Under the pieces are notes generated by a model that worked only from the letters and a program-made list of their open reading frames with translations, did no database searches and had not been told where the DNA came from. DNA of 64,000 nucleotides, from contig LUVW01000015.1 of the NCBI GenBank assembly GCA_001661515.1, positions 81,553 through 145,552 of the forward strand, read 5' to 3'. Of the stretch, positions 10,040-27,839 are shown one piece after another. The number at the start of each line of letters is the position of its first letter. Positions within the stretch are counted from its first letter, which is position 1. The position numbers and the translations under genes are program-made. The DNA comes from Capniomyces stellatus (lineage: Eukaryota > Kickxellomycota > Harpellomycetes > Harpellales > Legeriomycetaceae).

Positions 10040-12646
10040 TCACTGAGGTTCGTGGTTTGGTAAAACGACGACAGATTCTTGGATGTCAGAGTCTACTTTT
10101 AGTTGTCCAACGTTGACGTGAACGGTCTCGCCATCCCTGATCCTACCCTCTATCAAATAGTTGGCCAATGGGTTGAGAATCCGTTTTTGGATGAGCCTAT
10201 TAAGTGGTCTTGCGCCATAAACAGGGTCGTATCCAGTTTCAGCTAGCCAATCTCTGGCGTCCATGCTCGTATCCAAGGTGATATTTCTGTCTTTGATCTG
10301 TTCAGACACTTCGTTTAACCTAACATCAACAATCTTACGCAGCACAGGTCTGGATAGCCTGTTGAACACAATCAGCTCATCAATCCTGTTTGTGAACTCT
10401 GGGCTAAAGTGATGTTTGACCAGGTCAAGGATTATTCTCTTTGTCTCTTTGCTCACAGCAGCGGAAGAATCTTCATTGTGGCCAAACTTGGACTCGGACT
10501 CGGGCTTGGTCTTGGCTTTGGACTTTGGGCCGTGCCCAATACCAGCTTTTTCGGAACTGCTCTGGCTGAATGCGCTTTCTGGACCACCGTGCGTCTTTGT
10601 AGTTCCGTTGGTAAAGTTGGAGGTGTCATCGGCAATAAATTCTGCACCCAAATTTGATGTCATTATGATAATCGTGTTCCGGAAATCCACAGTGCGTCCT
10701 TTCGAGTCTGTTAGTCTACCCTCGTCAAGAACCTGGAGCAAAATGTTGGCTACATCGCTATGAGCCTTCTCGATTTCGTCCAAAAGCAAAACACAGTATG
10801 GCTTCCGGCGAACAGCATCGGTCAGCATCCCACCTTCCTCATAGCCAACATACCCTGGTGGGGCGCCAACCAATCGACTAACAGAAAACTTCTCCATGTA
10901 CTCGGACATGTCGATTCGGACAATAGCCGACTCTGTGTCAAACAGGAATCTGGCAATCGCCTTGCAGAGCTCGGTTTTGCCTACACCAGTAGGGCCTAGG
11001 AACATAAAGCTCGCTATAGGCCGCTTGCTGCTTTGAAGCCCAGCCCGACTCAGCCTGATTGCCTCTGAAATTGCTTTAACCGCTTCGGGCTGGCCAATCA
11101 CTCTGGAGGATATTGCAGACTCCATATTCAGCAATCTCTGTCTCTCACCAATCACCATATTTGTAACCGGAATTCCCGTTGATCGAGAAACAACCTTTGC
11201 AATGTCGTCTGACGTTACTCGGTCATTGAGCAGCCTTGGGACTTCGCCCTCGACCTCGTTTTCTGAAGGCAGTTTGCTTGTCAAGTCTGGAATCACTCCG
11301 TATCGAAGCTCGCTCGCCTTGGCCAAGTTTCCCTCTCGCTGAGCAGCCTCTAGTTTGTTCTTGGCGTCGTCTATCTGCTTCTTAATGCTGTTTTTCTCAG
11401 TAATCAGCTGCTTCTCCGTTTCCCACTGCTTAGTCAGCTCGTCTCTTGTCTTTTTCTTTTCCTCCAACTCCTTTTCCAGCTTGGTTCTCCTCTCTGCTGA
11501 TGAGAGGTCTGTCTCTTTTTTCAACGACTCCAGCTCGATTTGAATCGTTAAAATCGTTCTTTCCAGCTCCTCAATGGGCTCTGGCTTGCTTTCCTGCTGT
11601 GTTCGCAGCTTGCTACAAGCCTCGTCCACTAAATCAATCGCTTTGTCTGGCAAAAACCTATCCTGAATGTATCTGTTGCTCAGTGTTGCCGCACTTATTA
11701 GAGCTCCGTCCGCAATCGACACGCCGTGGAAAACTTCGTACTTTTCCTTCAGCCCACGCAGTATTGATATCGTGTCATGGACACTCGGCTCTGATACTAA
11801 TATTGGCTGAAATCTCCTCTCAAGTGCCTTGTCCTTTTCTATATACTGCCTATACTCAACAAGCGTCGTTGCTCCTAAGCACCTCAATTGCCCACGTGCT
11901 AGCGCTGGCTTCAGCATATTTCCCGCGTCCACGCTTCCCTCGCTCTTGCCCAACCCAAGCAACATGTGGATCTCATCAATAAACAGTATAATCTTCCCAT
12001 CTGACATCACGTCTGATATAACCGCCTTCAGCCTCTCCTCAAACTCGCCCTTGTACTTTGCCCCCGCTATCAATGCCGACAGGTCCAAAGCAACCAGCCT
12101 TTTGTCCTTCATGCTTTCAGGCACCTCGCCCTTTACTATTCTTTGTGCTAGCCCTTCAGCTATTGCCGTTTTACCCACCCCTGCCTCTCCTGTTATCACT
12201 GGGTTGTTCTTTGTCCGTCTGGACAGTACCTGTATAGTCCGCCTTATAATTTCGTCACGACCAATAACTGGGTCAAGTTTTCCCTCAAACGCCAACTGTG
12301 TCAAATCCACTCCATACTTTTCTAAAGCCTCTCCACGTCTGGGCTCCGCCATTTTAAACCCTTGTGGTCTTACCGAGTATGCCCTGGTAGTCAGATCAAG
12401 CTTTGGAATATTGTTTAGCTTTACGATTGGCCTCCTACTGGCAATACAAGCGAATCCTACCTTTTGGCTGCCCAAACATGCCAACCCTCCATGACTACTT
12501 CCCGCACTAGTTGTCAAAGCTCTGTTGTTGTTGAAAATCGCTCTGCCTAGTGAGACATTGGCATTTTTGGAAAAGACCCCCAAACTACCACTCACATGAG
12601 GCGTCTTGCGCAATCCGATTTGTATAACACCTTTTCTTGACAGCAT
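10040..12646 (-). CDS. HSP78: Mitochondrial Hsp78 (ClpB-type AAA+ disaggregase)
   Basis: Intronless, 868 residues. The N-terminal ~95 residues are Arg/Ser-rich without the ClpB N-domain repeats, consistent with a matrix targeting sequence, and the protein enters directly into [23 protein letters not shown] as mitochondrial Hsp78 does. First AAA module: Walker A GEAGVGKT (~152-159), Walker [10 protein letters not shown] coiled-coil middle domain (~365-470) carries long Glu/Lys heptads. Second AAA module: GPTGVGKT (~550-557), [11 protein letters not shown], sensor TSNLGAEF, and a ClpB C-terminal domain ([13 protein letters not shown]). Hsp78 unfolds aggregated matrix proteins together with mtHsp70. 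Odd point: a ~60-residue Ser/Lys/Gly-rich insert (about 672-733) follows the sensor-1 motif in the second module, where bacterial ClpB has a short loop. Confidence 0.95.
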   Translation of the reverse strand: MLSRKGVIQIGLRKTPHVSGSLGVFSKNANVSLGRAIFNNNRALTTSAGSSHGGLACLGSQKVGFACIASRRPIVKLNNIPKLDLTTRAYSVRPQGFKMAEPRRGEALEKYGVDLTQLAFEGKLDPVIGRDEIIRRTIQVLSRRTKNNPVITGEAGVGKTAIAEGLAQRIVKGEVPESMKDKRLVALDLSALIAGAKYKGEFEERLKAVISDVMSDGKIILFIDEIHMLLGLGKSEGSVDAGNMLKPALARGQLRCLGATTLVEYRQYIEKDKALERRFQPILVSEPSVHDTISILRGLKEKYEVFHGVSIADGALISAATLSNRYIQDRFLPDKAIDLVDEACSKLRTQQESKPEPIEELERTILTIQIELESLKKETDLSSAERRTKLEKELEEKKKTRDELTKQWETEKQLITEKNSIKKQIDDAKNKLEAAQREGNLAKASELRYGVIPDLTSKLPSENEVEGEVPRLLNDRVTSDDIAKVVSRSTGIPVTNMVIGERQRLLNMESAISSRVIGQPEAVKAISEAIRLSRAGLQSSKRPIASFMFLGPTGVGKTELCKAIARFLFDTESAIVRIDMSEYMEKFSVSRLVGAPPGYVGYEEGGMLTDAVRRKPYCVLLLDEIEKAHSDVANILLQVLDEGRLTDSKGRTVDFRNTIIIMTSNLGAEFIADDTSNFTNGTTKTHGGPESAFSQSSSEKAGIGHGPKSKAKTKPESESKFGHNEDSSAAVSKETKRIILDLVKHHFSPEFTNRIDELIVFNRLSRPVLRKIVDVRLNEVSEQIKDRNITLDTSMDARDWLAETGYDPVYGARPLNRLIQKRILNPLANYLIEGRIRDGETVHVNVGQLKVDSDIQESVVVLPNHEPQ

Positions 12647-14747
12647 ACCTTTTCTTTAACTATTGTCAATTTACACTTTTTTTTGTCCTATTGTTGTTAT
12701 TTTAAATAGTTTTCTGTTATATCGTCTGCAGCTTGTGGTTACTCTTTCACTCTAAACATTATTTGTTTTGAATCGTTAATTAATTGAATAAAAGAAAAGA
12801 AAAAAAAAGGTGAAAGTAAACCTCTGTTTTATTTATATACGCGATCAGCTCAACTTGTCCTTGGCAATGGACGTAGGCTTTTGTGTTTAAATGACTGATT
12901 AATTGCAATGTTTTCTTTAGAACCTTCAAGTTCGATTTAAACTCCAAATCAGCTTTTTTTTCGTTATCATTTTGGTTTTAACGCTTTTGATGGTTAAAGG
13001 GGTCTCAGAGGCTGAATTAAGCCAATAGAATTCAATGTCCGCCTGTTTCTGGAATCTTCTAGCAGCCTGTAGAAATATACCGGCCTCCTTTTACTTAATG
13101 ACATAAAGCATTATATAACCTGGCAAAACAAATTCATGACATATAGCGAATAAAGTCAAAGGTAATAGTGACATCTGGAAAAGAGGCACCTCGAAAATTT
13201 AAAGCAGCGACATTAGCAAAGGAGGAAATAGATATTATTTACAGCAAATGCTGCAATAAGCTAGAAAGTGGGAAAACCCTCGATAATACGCCCATTAATG
13301 CTTTATACATGAATATTCCTATAACCACTGCCGTGATATATTTGTAAGATTATAGGAGGCTATCTATCAGATGATGCAATCTTTTTGATCTTTTTGATCT
13401 TTGGATTTTTTTATGCATCTCCTGTATACTCCAAACAAACACTGGGTTTATCTGGCTGGTGGTTGCTGTTATGAGATGGTTTATTTCGGCATACATCCAC
13501 CGCAATTTTGAAATACAAACCATTGGTGGTTTAGTTGGAAAAGAAAACTGCCCAAAGTCAAAGATATTGGTAATACAAAATGCCGAGCATTTTCAAGTTT
13601 TAATACGGGCAAGGGCGATTGTGGTCAATTTATTTGCTGAAATGGGATGTCACCTTAGTAGAGCTATAGTTGATCATTAATTTATTTAAATCCAATATTA
13701 CGGTGGATTGTAGTGAATGAGATAGAGGACTTTCTTTGTCTGTCCAATAGTAATGTTGACTTTGAAAACACAATTATCACACTATATTTCTAAACTCCCA
13801 GAGTTCAAAATACGTATGATTAAATGTGAGCCTAGCAAGCTTTACAAGCAGATACAAATCTTAAAGTGTTATTACTGAAAAGCCTCTATACTCTATGTGA
13901 CACAAACGTTTTATTTTGTCACAATTTAAATTCAAGTAAAACAATAAGGCTGTGATTAGAAAACTGTGACCTCTAAAATTTTAGTTGTAGTATACGTATA
14001 ATGGAGAAAAATGAGGAAATTATAAAGCCAACTTTGCCCTTGTTCCTAGCAAGAAATGTTGAAAAGCCAAGAATAGAAAAAGGAGAATAATAGAGTGAAA
14101 AGAAAAAAGTGAAAAGAAATAAGAAATAAGTGGAAGATAATAAGAAATAAGAGAAAGGTAATAAGAAAAAAGCAATAAGAGAAAAGAAAAAGGAAGAAAA
14201 TGACCCTAACAAAGCCATTGGCTTGGTTCATTTAAGAAACAAATAACTGTAATAACTAAAAACAGCATAATTTGACAACGAAAGTTTCAACCTGAGGCCT
14301 GCAAAAAAAAAAAAAAACGAAATGAGAAATCAGATAATAAAGGATAAATACGAAATTGTGCTTAGTATTGGCTATTAATTATAAATCTTCAATTGTTGAT
14401 AAAGAAAAAAATAAAAAATAGTAAATAATTTGCTAGGCAAAGTCAAGTCAGGTTCAAGTTCACAATTCAAAAAACAATTACATGGACTTAATTTAAAAAG
14501 CTCAAAAGTAAAAAAAAATAAAAGTAAAAGGTACGAAATCGCTAAAAATTAATTAATGTGTACTTGCCAAAGGTATTTTTTTTATTTTGAAAAAAAGTGC
14601 GTAAAAAGCTGTTGAAACGAAGCCTCGAGTATTCAAGACTTTTTTCTATATCGACTAGCATGGTTATTTACTTTATCCCAGCTTAACAAAACATATTATT
14701 ATTAATTAGAAAACTAAAACAAAAGTCGGTATACTCAAAGCAAATCC
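12647..14747. other. Intergenic region between divergent Hsp78 and TBC genes
   Basis: About 2.1 kb shared by two divergently transcribed genes. A 73-codon frame at 13459-13680 (+) has no recognisable motif and no splice partners. Positions 14000-14550 are conspicuously purine-rich on the plus strand (AAGAAATAAG-type runs), leading into the TBC gene. CTTTTTGAT is directly repeated near 13380-13405. Confidence 0.55.
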
Positions 14748-16552
14748 ATGTCCATTGAAAGTACAAACTCGGCTGCACAGAGGAACTCTCCGCAAGGCAC
14801 GACATACTCTGATCTAGAGGGCTTTTTGGAAATACTTGATTCTGAGGTGTTTGTGGACGTGGGCAAACTTAGAAAACTCTCGAGAAATGGGATCCCAGAG
14901 CATATTAGACCTGTAAGTATACACAATACATGAGCAGCGTCAGTTTGGTATTCAATATCGTGTTGAATTTGGGGACGTTTTTTTTTACAGCGGATATAGT
15001 GTTTCTAGTCCACCAATGATTCAAAAGGGAATAGAAGAGTTAGAAGAACAATTCTATTCTTGAATCAATGAAAAAAAAAATGAATTGAATACACTTTTAG
15101 CTGGCATGGAAATACTTGTTGGGAATAGAAAAGTCAGATAGATGTAAGCATGGTGTGGAATGCACTGTACTTTACTTTGTTTTCCTTGGAATTTATTCAC
15201 AAAATGACCAATATGCATTATTAAGTGTGCTTTGTTTGAAGAAACGAACTAACAAACTGAATCAAACTACCGAATAAACGAATGAAACAGCCAATGAGTT
15301 GACGTTGCGGAAAAATAGAGCGCAGAGATACGCTGATATGGATAAAACCAACTCTGAATTTGGAAAAAGGATACGAGGCGAAGTGAATCGGTACTTTCAG
15401 AGACTTGGAAAAAGCTGTCCGTTTGATTTACACAACGATCCAAGTAGATTTGAATCGGTGATATGTGCGTATTTAAACACAAACAACTACATTGAATACA
15501 CGCCTGCATTTGTGCAGATATGTGCACCCTTTGTGCTAGTAATTCCCGAGGAGTACGATATACACTACTGTTTTGAGCAGGTTATGACAAAAATGGGTAG
15601 GTATCCGTATATTTATTGTTGGTACAAGGTGGCACATTTGACCTCCAACTCAACACCGCTTTATGTGTTCTGTATCAAAACTTGAAGTGCGATCTGTCTA
15701 TATCGAAATTAACAGTAAACTCCAACGGTATACAAACAACATTTAGGTGAATATTTTGAACAAAACTCTACAAACCACCAAGTAGCAAAATTTCTATCTC
15801 ACTTCCGATCCCTTCTACCCGACTTGTAAGCACAAAATGCACATCATTGGATTTTGAACTTGTGGATTTTGACAACATGGACATTGCCTTCAAGCCAGAC
15901 CCTGACATTGCTGATACTGGAACTGACTCGCTTTTTTATTTTTGATACTCGTAAAAACAAATGCCTAAATAGATATAGCAACTTTGAAGACGAGGAGATC
16001 AACTTGTCTGAGTTTGTTTCGCTGTGGCTAAAAGGACTGCTGGCTCCTCAGCTCCCTCTTACGTCCACTATAGCTCTATGGGACGTCTATTTTTCCATGC
16101 CGGATTTTATGGAACTGCATCCCTATGTTTGTTTAGGTAACTTGATACATGTTCCAAACCCGTCTTTCTCTTAAACCAAATCTATCCAATGAGTCGTATC
16201 ATTATATGTTTTACTGAGCTTTTTTCCTTCAATTATTTTGCAATTAGCTATTCTGTTTTCTTTAAAGGATTCGTTGGAAGAACTGGAACACTCCGAGATT
16301 AGATCGATAGTGTTCAGACTCCCTGTGATAGATGTTTCTCAAGTAAGTGATTTATCAGAACATCAATTTAGCAGAATAAATCCTGTGTAACCAAAATTTG
16401 GACTTGGTTGTTGATTCTCGAAACAGAATTTTTTTTGTTGCTATTCCACTATTTCGTTCTAAAAATTGAAACAATATCCTCTATAGATTGTGAACCATGC
16501 CATCAACCTGAGAAGCAAAAACGAAAGGACATCAAATATAGACTTTAGTTAA
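14748..16552 (+). CDS. TBC-domain (RabGAP-like) protein with altered catalytic fingers
   Basis: Seven exons: 14748-14912, 15101-15143, 15291-15596, 15747-15825, 15973-16136, 16248-16342, 16487-16552; phases close to give 305 residues. TBC hallmarks in order: LRKLSRNGIPEHIRPLAWKYLLG (start of the TBC fold), RYADMDK, a helix before the arginine-finger region, FVQICAPFVLVIPEEYDIHYCFEQVM, LLPDLYSNFEDEEI, LWDVYFSMPDF and an ILFSLKDSLEELE helix. TBC proteins stimulate GTP hydrolysis by Rab GTPases. Here the IxxDxxR finger reads I97-R-G-E100-V-N-R103 (Asp to Glu) and the YxQ finger reads Y136-I-E138 (Gln to Glu), so activity may be changed or lost. The exon-5 acceptor could be 15973 or, in frame, 15979; the former restores PDLY. 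Subfamily not assigned. Confidence 0.85.
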
Positions 16553-17697
16553 TCACTCCTACCTTCATCTCTTTTTTTTTTCCCTCCACACAAAAAAAAA
16601 ATCAATTATTTTCATTTGTACTTAATTTTTTCAAATTTGCTATTTTTTTATTTACTTTTCTTTTTCATTTTATTATTATTAGAAAGTAATATGACCATGT
16701 TTAAACACTTGGCTAATATTTGTGATACGCTTTTACAATACACGCATACACCGACACAATGCAACTGTATCACAAGTTATAATAAGTTGATGCTTTCAAA
16801 TGTACATGCTTGATAGATGTACACAATAGCTACATTGAAGCAAGCTAAACGAATGCAGTATGCATTTAATCTAATGATAATGCCTGGTAATGATGTTGCA
16901 TTAAGGCTGTCTGCAAGAGAATATATATTATTTGCCTATTGATATGATGATGTCTTGTATATTGATTGTTGTGGTTTATCTACTCATCGATCAAAATGCT
17001 GTTATTGTCAATTGAAAATTTGGGTGTTTTAGTGATGAAGTTATGGCTCGATTTGTTAAATTTCTTTTCATTTTTATTTAGGAACTTTGAATGTGTAAAA
17101 CCAACATTAAGTTTGTGACATCTGATTTCTTGCATTTATCATCGTTTATATTCCAAATGGGGCCTATTTAGTAGCTCTAGTTAAAATTGGTAGCTTTTTT
17201 GAAAAACAGCACACCCCTTCAACCCATTGGCCAAAACTCTCAAACAAACACCGCATTTTGTTTGTTTTCTCTTTAAACTGTTAAAAGTGCAGATATATAT
17301 TCTGTTGTTTGTTTGATTTCAAAGCAATTAAAATTCAAAATGCAAAACTAAAAGTCGAGTTGCTTTTTTTTTTTTACCCACTTTTATTGTGGGAAATATA
17401 TTGGTATTTGCACAAATATGGAGGTTTTAAAACAAAGATTACATGTTTTTTTTTAATCTGGCTTTGTATTGGTTGAAATATCCAATATTCGCTATCTAAA
17501 ACTAAAATTCGAAACTGAGCATTTAATACATCCAAGGCTGAAATTTGTTGACATAAAATCAAAACTAAAACCAAAATGGAAATATAAATATAATCAAATT
17601 TCCAACAAAGTCAAAAACACTTTGTATCTGGGTTTTGATTTTAATTCCATTTGAAAACAAATAAAACTAAAGTAAACCAACTATATAATCAAATAAA
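16553..17697. other. Intergenic region upstream of triosephosphate isomerase
   Basis: Contains T-tracts and a purine/AT-rich segment running into the TPI start. The short frames at 16616-16813 and 17469-17654 look like composition artefacts. No supported gene. Confidence 0.6.
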
Positions 17698-18747
<1,050 letters not shown>

Positions 18748-19199
18748 GCTGTGGTTTCACTCCTGTAATACAGCCTTGTTACCTTTTCATTTTGTTTATA
18801 TCTATATGTTTAGTATAATATAGTGATCTTGTCAAGTTTTCTTTTTTTACTAGTACAAAGAATAAAAAAACTCGCAAAGAAAATACAGATTTTTCCCTTT
18901 CACTATTATCCTGCAAGCGTCTGGGTATACTGGTTATAAAAATGAATGTGTTAGCTTGATACTGTCCAAATTAAAGCTCAAATACGTTGTTTAATTGAAA
19001 AGTAAACAATACCACAATAAAATGATGTTCGATTTTCATCATTCTTGTTTTGGTTGAACAGAATCCACAAAATTCAACCTTTTTTTCTCCTTTTGAGTTT
19101 ATTGTAATGCGATAAGGAAAAGGGGTAGGATTAAAATCAAAACAATATTTTGAATCAAGAGTAGAGCTACACTGCTAGAACGGGGTATTTTGTCTGTAA
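18748..19199. other. Short intergenic region, TPI to TDA3-like gene
   Basis: 450 bp holding the TPI 3' end (AATAAAAA near 18860) and the leader of the oxidoreductase gene. Nothing else seen. Confidence 0.6.
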
Positions 19200-20477
19200 A
19201 TGTGCGACTCTAAGGACAAAAAAACGAGCGAAAACATTGTGATATTGGGTGGAGGGATAATTGGTGTTTCGACAGCATACTTTTTATCAAGCAAGATAAA
19301 AGCTGAGGGCGCAGATTCCCAAAGAATAGTGCTGGTGGATCAAGTAGGGATAGCACCGTGTGCCTCTGGAAATGCAGGTGGGTTTTTGTCACGAGAGTTT
19401 TCAGGAGGGACGGAGATTGCAGAGTTGTCTGAAAAGGGATTTGATCTGCATGAGAAAATAGCAATTGAGCTTGATGGCGAAACCAAATTTGGCTACCGAA
19501 AAGTCGGTGTGTATAATGTGGGGTGTGTTAAAAGCGATGAAAAAAAGCAGAACACTGGTCTGGAGTTTAAAAAGCGGCCTGGCTCATCAAAAGCAGGCGG
19601 TGGCGTGCAAAAGGATGGCATAAATTGGATGGGAAATGATATTGAAAAAAGTGTGGCAAGGCTGGGAACGCCCAAAGATTCAGCGCAAGTAAACCCTAAA
19701 TTGCTCTCGGATACGCTCTGGGAGAGAGCCGAGGCTAATGGGTCAAGGCTGTTGATAGGGAAAGTTACGGATTTGGCTGCGGTGGAATCAAGCTTAAACA
19801 ACAACGATAAATGTGAAAATTCTGCATCCAAAGCCTCCACAGAGTACTGTATAACCATGGAGTCTGGCGAAAAAATAATTGCGACAAAAGTAGTGGTGTG
19901 TCTGGGTCCATGGACATATTTTGCCAGAGGATTTGACCTGTTCGCCAAGCTTCCTGGGTACTACTTTGATGTTTTTGGGCTAAGGGCCCACAGCGTGGTG
20001 TTTAAATCTGAAGATCGTATTCCAGCACAGTGTTTGTTTGTTTCAGTTGAAGACACACTATATACTGACGAGGATGAGATTGAGGTTTATCCAAGACCGG
20101 ATGGCACCGTTTATATATGTGGTGAAGCTTTTGACGAAGGCGTGATAATACCTACATCTCCTAGCGACACTGAAATAGGCGATCCAGAGTCGCACAGTAA
20201 ACTTGGAGCCATATTTACCAACTTGACGCCAAACCTTGACACCAAACTGATATCCAAGAATGCGTGCTACTTGCCCGTGAGGAAACATGGTATACCTGCT
20301 ATTAGCGGCATTCCAAGCATACCAAACGTTTACGTTGCTTCGGGACATGGATGCTGGGGGATTTTAAACGGCCCCATTACTGGAAAAGTGTTGGCAGACT
20401 TGGTAGCTGATGGGGAAACTTCGGTTTTAGACATTGGGCCATTTAAAATTGATAGGTTTGGTTATCTTTACGACTAG
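19200..20477 (+). CDS. FAD-dependent oxidoreductase of the DAO family, TDA3-like
   Basis: Intronless, 425 residues. The N-terminus carries a Rossmann dinucleotide-binding motif (IVILGGGIIGVSTAYFL, about 13-29) followed by an acidic residue at the end of strand 2 (VLVDQ). The segment CASGNAGGFLSREF is the flavin-contacting turn typical of the D-amino-acid-oxidase/FOXRED1 superfamily, and the C-terminus has YVASGHGCWGILNGPITGKVLADLV, the second FAD-binding region. This pattern matches the fungal TDA3/SPAC1F5.03c-like proteins, implicated in yeast in endosome-to-Golgi traffic; the substrate is unknown. A Lys-rich loop (about 110-140, KKQNTGLEFKKRPGSSKAGG) is likely surface-exposed and variable. 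Function beyond an FAD oxidoreductase is inference. Confidence 0.85.
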   Translation: MCDSKDKKTSENIVILGGGIIGVSTAYFLSSKIKAEGADSQRIVLVDQVGIAPCASGNAGGFLSREFSGGTEIAELSEKGFDLHEKIAIELDGETKFGYRKVGVYNVGCVKSDEKKQNTGLEFKKRPGSSKAGGGVQKDGINWMGNDIEKSVARLGTPKDSAQVNPKLLSDTLWERAEANGSRLLIGKVTDLAAVESSLNNNDKCENSASKASTEYCITMESGEKIIATKVVVCLGPWTYFARGFDLFAKLPGYYFDVFGLRAHSVVFKSEDRIPAQCLFVSVEDTLYTDEDEIEVYPRPDGTVYICGEAFDEGVIIPTSPSDTEIGDPESHSKLGAIFTNLTPNLDTKLISKNACYLPVRKHGIPAISGIPSIPNVYVASGHGCWGILNGPITGKVLADLVADGETSVLDIGPFKIDRFGYLYD

Positions 20478-25072
<4,595 letters not shown>

Positions 25073-25313
25073 GAACTAGAAAAAAAGAAAAAGGTGGGGG
25101 GATACATTACAATAGTATTGATTTATGTTTTGATTTGTTTACGTCAACTTTTTATTTAATAAAAAGAATAAATAAGAGAATAATTATAATTTCAACTTAA
25201 TTAATTTTATTAATAAAAGAAAAGGAAATATTTAAAATATTATTTATTGAAAATAATAAAATAGTCAAGTAAATAATAAAATAAAAAGATAATAAGAGGT
25301 AAAAAGAAAGAAA

Positions 25314-27839
25314 TTACATCTTGTCGAGGTAACGATCAAGAGGTGGGATTTCAGCAACAAGTCCCTTTCTCTTACGGACAGTGGTAACGATTTCCTGGAC
25401 CTTTCCTGGTTCAAGAGGGTTACCGTTCATGAGCTGCCAATGGTCAAAGACACATTGTGGGAAGGCTTGACCACCAGTATTGGAACGGAGATCAGCAGTG
25501 AAACCAAAGGACTCATTGACAGGCATGTATGCCTTGATGTTGTACATTGGGGTTCCTGGACGTTGTTCCTCAGAGAAGACGTGACCACGGCGACGATTGA
25601 GTACACCATAGATACCACCCATAGCGTTTTCAGGGCATTGGATTTCAACGAGGTAGACTGGTTCTTGGATTCCTGGAATGGCAGTCAAGACTGAGGCGTA
25701 GATGACACGACGACAGGTAGGGATGACTTGTCCACCACCACGATGGATAGCATCAGCGTGAAGGGTGACATCAAGAATGTTGAAGCGGACACCACGCATG
25801 ACTTCCTCGGCACAAGGACCTTCTTTGGTGGCCCACTGGAAGGCGGCAACGCAAGAATCCTTGATTTCATTGAGGTATTGGACACCCTTGGTGACATCAA
25901 CGAGCAGATTTGGACCGGTAGTATCTGGACCGAAGCACCAAATCTTACGGGCATCAGTGACGTCCCAACCGTACTTCTCGGCGAGATCACGGGCACGGAT
26001 CTTGATATCGTCACGTGGGTTAACTTTACCGTCTTCGATCTCAACAGTGAGTTCGTCATCAAGAGGAATGGCCTTCATGAAGATACGGTTGTGCTTGTTT
26101 GGAGACTTGGAGAGACAGACAATGCTGGACTCGCTCTGGACGGTTTCACGGTAGGCTACCACGGGGTCACCAGTCTTGATTGGGACTTGAGCGTGATCCT
26201 CCTCGAGATCCTTAAGACAAATTTCCAAATGCAGCTCACCAGCACCGGCAACAATGTGTTCTCCGGATTCTGAGGTGAAGCACTGGACACAAGGGTCAGA
26301 CTTGGAAAGACGCTTGAGACCTTCAACAAGCTTTGGCAAGTCATTAGCGTTCTTGACCTCAACAGCGATTTGGACGACTGGTGATACTGAGAACTTCATG
26401 ACCTTGAGGTTGTGGGCTACCTCGGAGGTGGTGATTGTTCCTGACTTGAGCAAGAACTGATCAACTCCGACAAGTCCAACAATGTTACCAGCTGGGCAAT
26501 CCTCAATTGGCTCGACATAACGTCCCATCATAAGAATGGTACGCTGGATTGACTTGATGAACAAATCGTCCTTCTTTCCTTGAGTGAAGTTTGGTCCTTG
26601 AATTCTGACCTTTTGTCCTGAACGGACTGTTCCCGAGAACACACGACCGAAAGCATAGAATCTTCCTTTGTCTGATGTTGGCACCATCTTTGAGACGTAC
26701 AACATAAGTGGTCCGTTTGGATCACATCCTCTGATTCCCTTAGCACACTCATCATCCAATGGTCCTTCGTACAATCCGTCAACACGGTAGTGCTGTGCGG
26801 TAACTGGCGATGGAAGATGGATACAGATCATCTGAAGGAGCGCATCGGCTGCTGGCAAAAACTTGCGCATAGCTACCTTAAGCAATGCCTTTCCTTCCAA
26901 TTCCTTCTCCTCAACTCTCAGTGGAACTTGCAACTTCTCCAACATGTTCAATGCCTCGTCCTTCTTGAAGTTCATGATCGAGTCAAACAGCTTGAAAATT
27001 GGGTCCAAAACAAACATGTTGAATGCTCTGTCAAGTGGTGTACCATCTGCATCATTTGCCTTTGATGTCCACTTCTTGGTCTTTGGGTTAAAGTAGTTCT
27101 CTCCCCAAAGCTTAACCATCATCTTCTCCTTATCTACTCCAAACTTCTTGGCATAACGGTGTGCAAACTGCATAAGTGTGAACGCCCATCCGTGAAGTCC
27201 TGATCCGAATGCAACAGTTCCTTTTTCTGGGAATACTTGCAAGTCTCCCATATCCTTGTCGTAGTATGTGGCAATAATCACATTTACGTTTTCAATTGTA
27301 CGCAAGAACGATGTGTACAAGTCCTCCTTTTGCAATTGCAATTCCAACAATGCTCTGTCAACCTTGTTGATGATCACTACTGGCTTGATCTTCTCTGTAA
27401 GTGCTTGACGCAGTACTGTCTCTGTCTGCACTGACACTCCTGAAATACAATCTACTACAACAAGTGCTCCGTCTGTTACACGCAAAGCTGCTGTTACCTC
27501 CGATGAGAAATCAACGTGCCCTGGTGAATCAATCAAGTTAATCAAGAAACCGTTTCCATCCTTCTTCTGTTTAATATCATCCATAAACTCCTGCTCAAGC
27601 TCAAAGTACATTGAAATGGCTGTTGACTTGATTGTAATACAACGATCTTGTTCATCTTGACGTGTATCAGTGAAACGTGCCTCTCCCGCCTTGGCGCTTG
27701 AGATAATTCCTGCCTTTGACACCAATGAATCTGTAAGTGTTGACTTTCCGTGATCTACGTGAGCAATAACTGACATGTTACGGATGTTGGACACACGGTC
27801 CATAAGTCCTCTAATTTGATCAATTGTAAAGTTAACCAT
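25314..27839 (-). CDS. EFT1: Translation elongation factor 2
   Basis: Intronless, 841 residues, the eukaryotic EF-2 length. GTP-binding motifs: AHVDHGKST (26-34), the [15 protein letters not shown] switch, DSPGHVDFS and NKVD. Later domains include the domain III/IV junction and the diphthamide loop [16 protein letters not shown] (about 695-710), with the modifiable His intact; the usual IIPTARR reads VIPTCRR here. EF-2 drives GTP-dependent ribosomal translocation in the cytosol. The gene converges with ADE5,7 across a 241-bp AT-rich spacer (25073-25313) holding AATAAA-like signals for both. Its 5' flank is purine-rich on the coding strand for about 2 kb. Confidence 0.97.
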   Translation of the reverse strand: MVNFTIDQIRGLMDRVSNIRNMSVIAHVDHGKSTLTDSLVSKAGIISSAKAGEARFTDTRQDEQDRCITIKSTAISMYFELEQEFMDDIKQKKDGNGFLINLIDSPGHVDFSSEVTAALRVTDGALVVVDCISGVSVQTETVLRQALTEKIKPVVIINKVDRALLELQLQKEDLYTSFLRTIENVNVIIATYYDKDMGDLQVFPEKGTVAFGSGLHGWAFTLMQFAHRYAKKFGVDKEKMMVKLWGENYFNPKTKKWTSKANDADGTPLDRAFNMFVLDPIFKLFDSIMNFKKDEALNMLEKLQVPLRVEEKELEGKALLKVAMRKFLPAADALLQMICIHLPSPVTAQHYRVDGLYEGPLDDECAKGIRGCDPNGPLMLYVSKMVPTSDKGRFYAFGRVFSGTVRSGQKVRIQGPNFTQGKKDDLFIKSIQRTILMMGRYVEPIEDCPAGNIVGLVGVDQFLLKSGTITTSEVAHNLKVMKFSVSPVVQIAVEVKNANDLPKLVEGLKRLSKSDPCVQCFTSESGEHIVAGAGELHLEICLKDLEEDHAQVPIKTGDPVVAYRETVQSESSIVCLSKSPNKHNRIFMKAIPLDDELTVEIEDGKVNPRDDIKIRARDLAEKYGWDVTDARKIWCFGPDTTGPNLLVDVTKGVQYLNEIKDSCVAAFQWATKEGPCAEEVMRGVRFNILDVTLHADAIHRGGGQVIPTCRRVIYASVLTAIPGIQEPVYLVEIQCPENAMGGIYGVLNRRRGHVFSEEQRPGTPMYNIKAYMPVNESFGFTADLRSNTGGQAFPQCVFDHWQLMNGNPLEPGKVQEIVTTVRKRKGLVAEIPPLDRYLDKM

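Noticed and set aside
13459..13680. 73-codon plus-strand frame in the Hsp78-TBC spacer
   Set aside because: No motif, no promoter-like tract, no splice-linked continuation.
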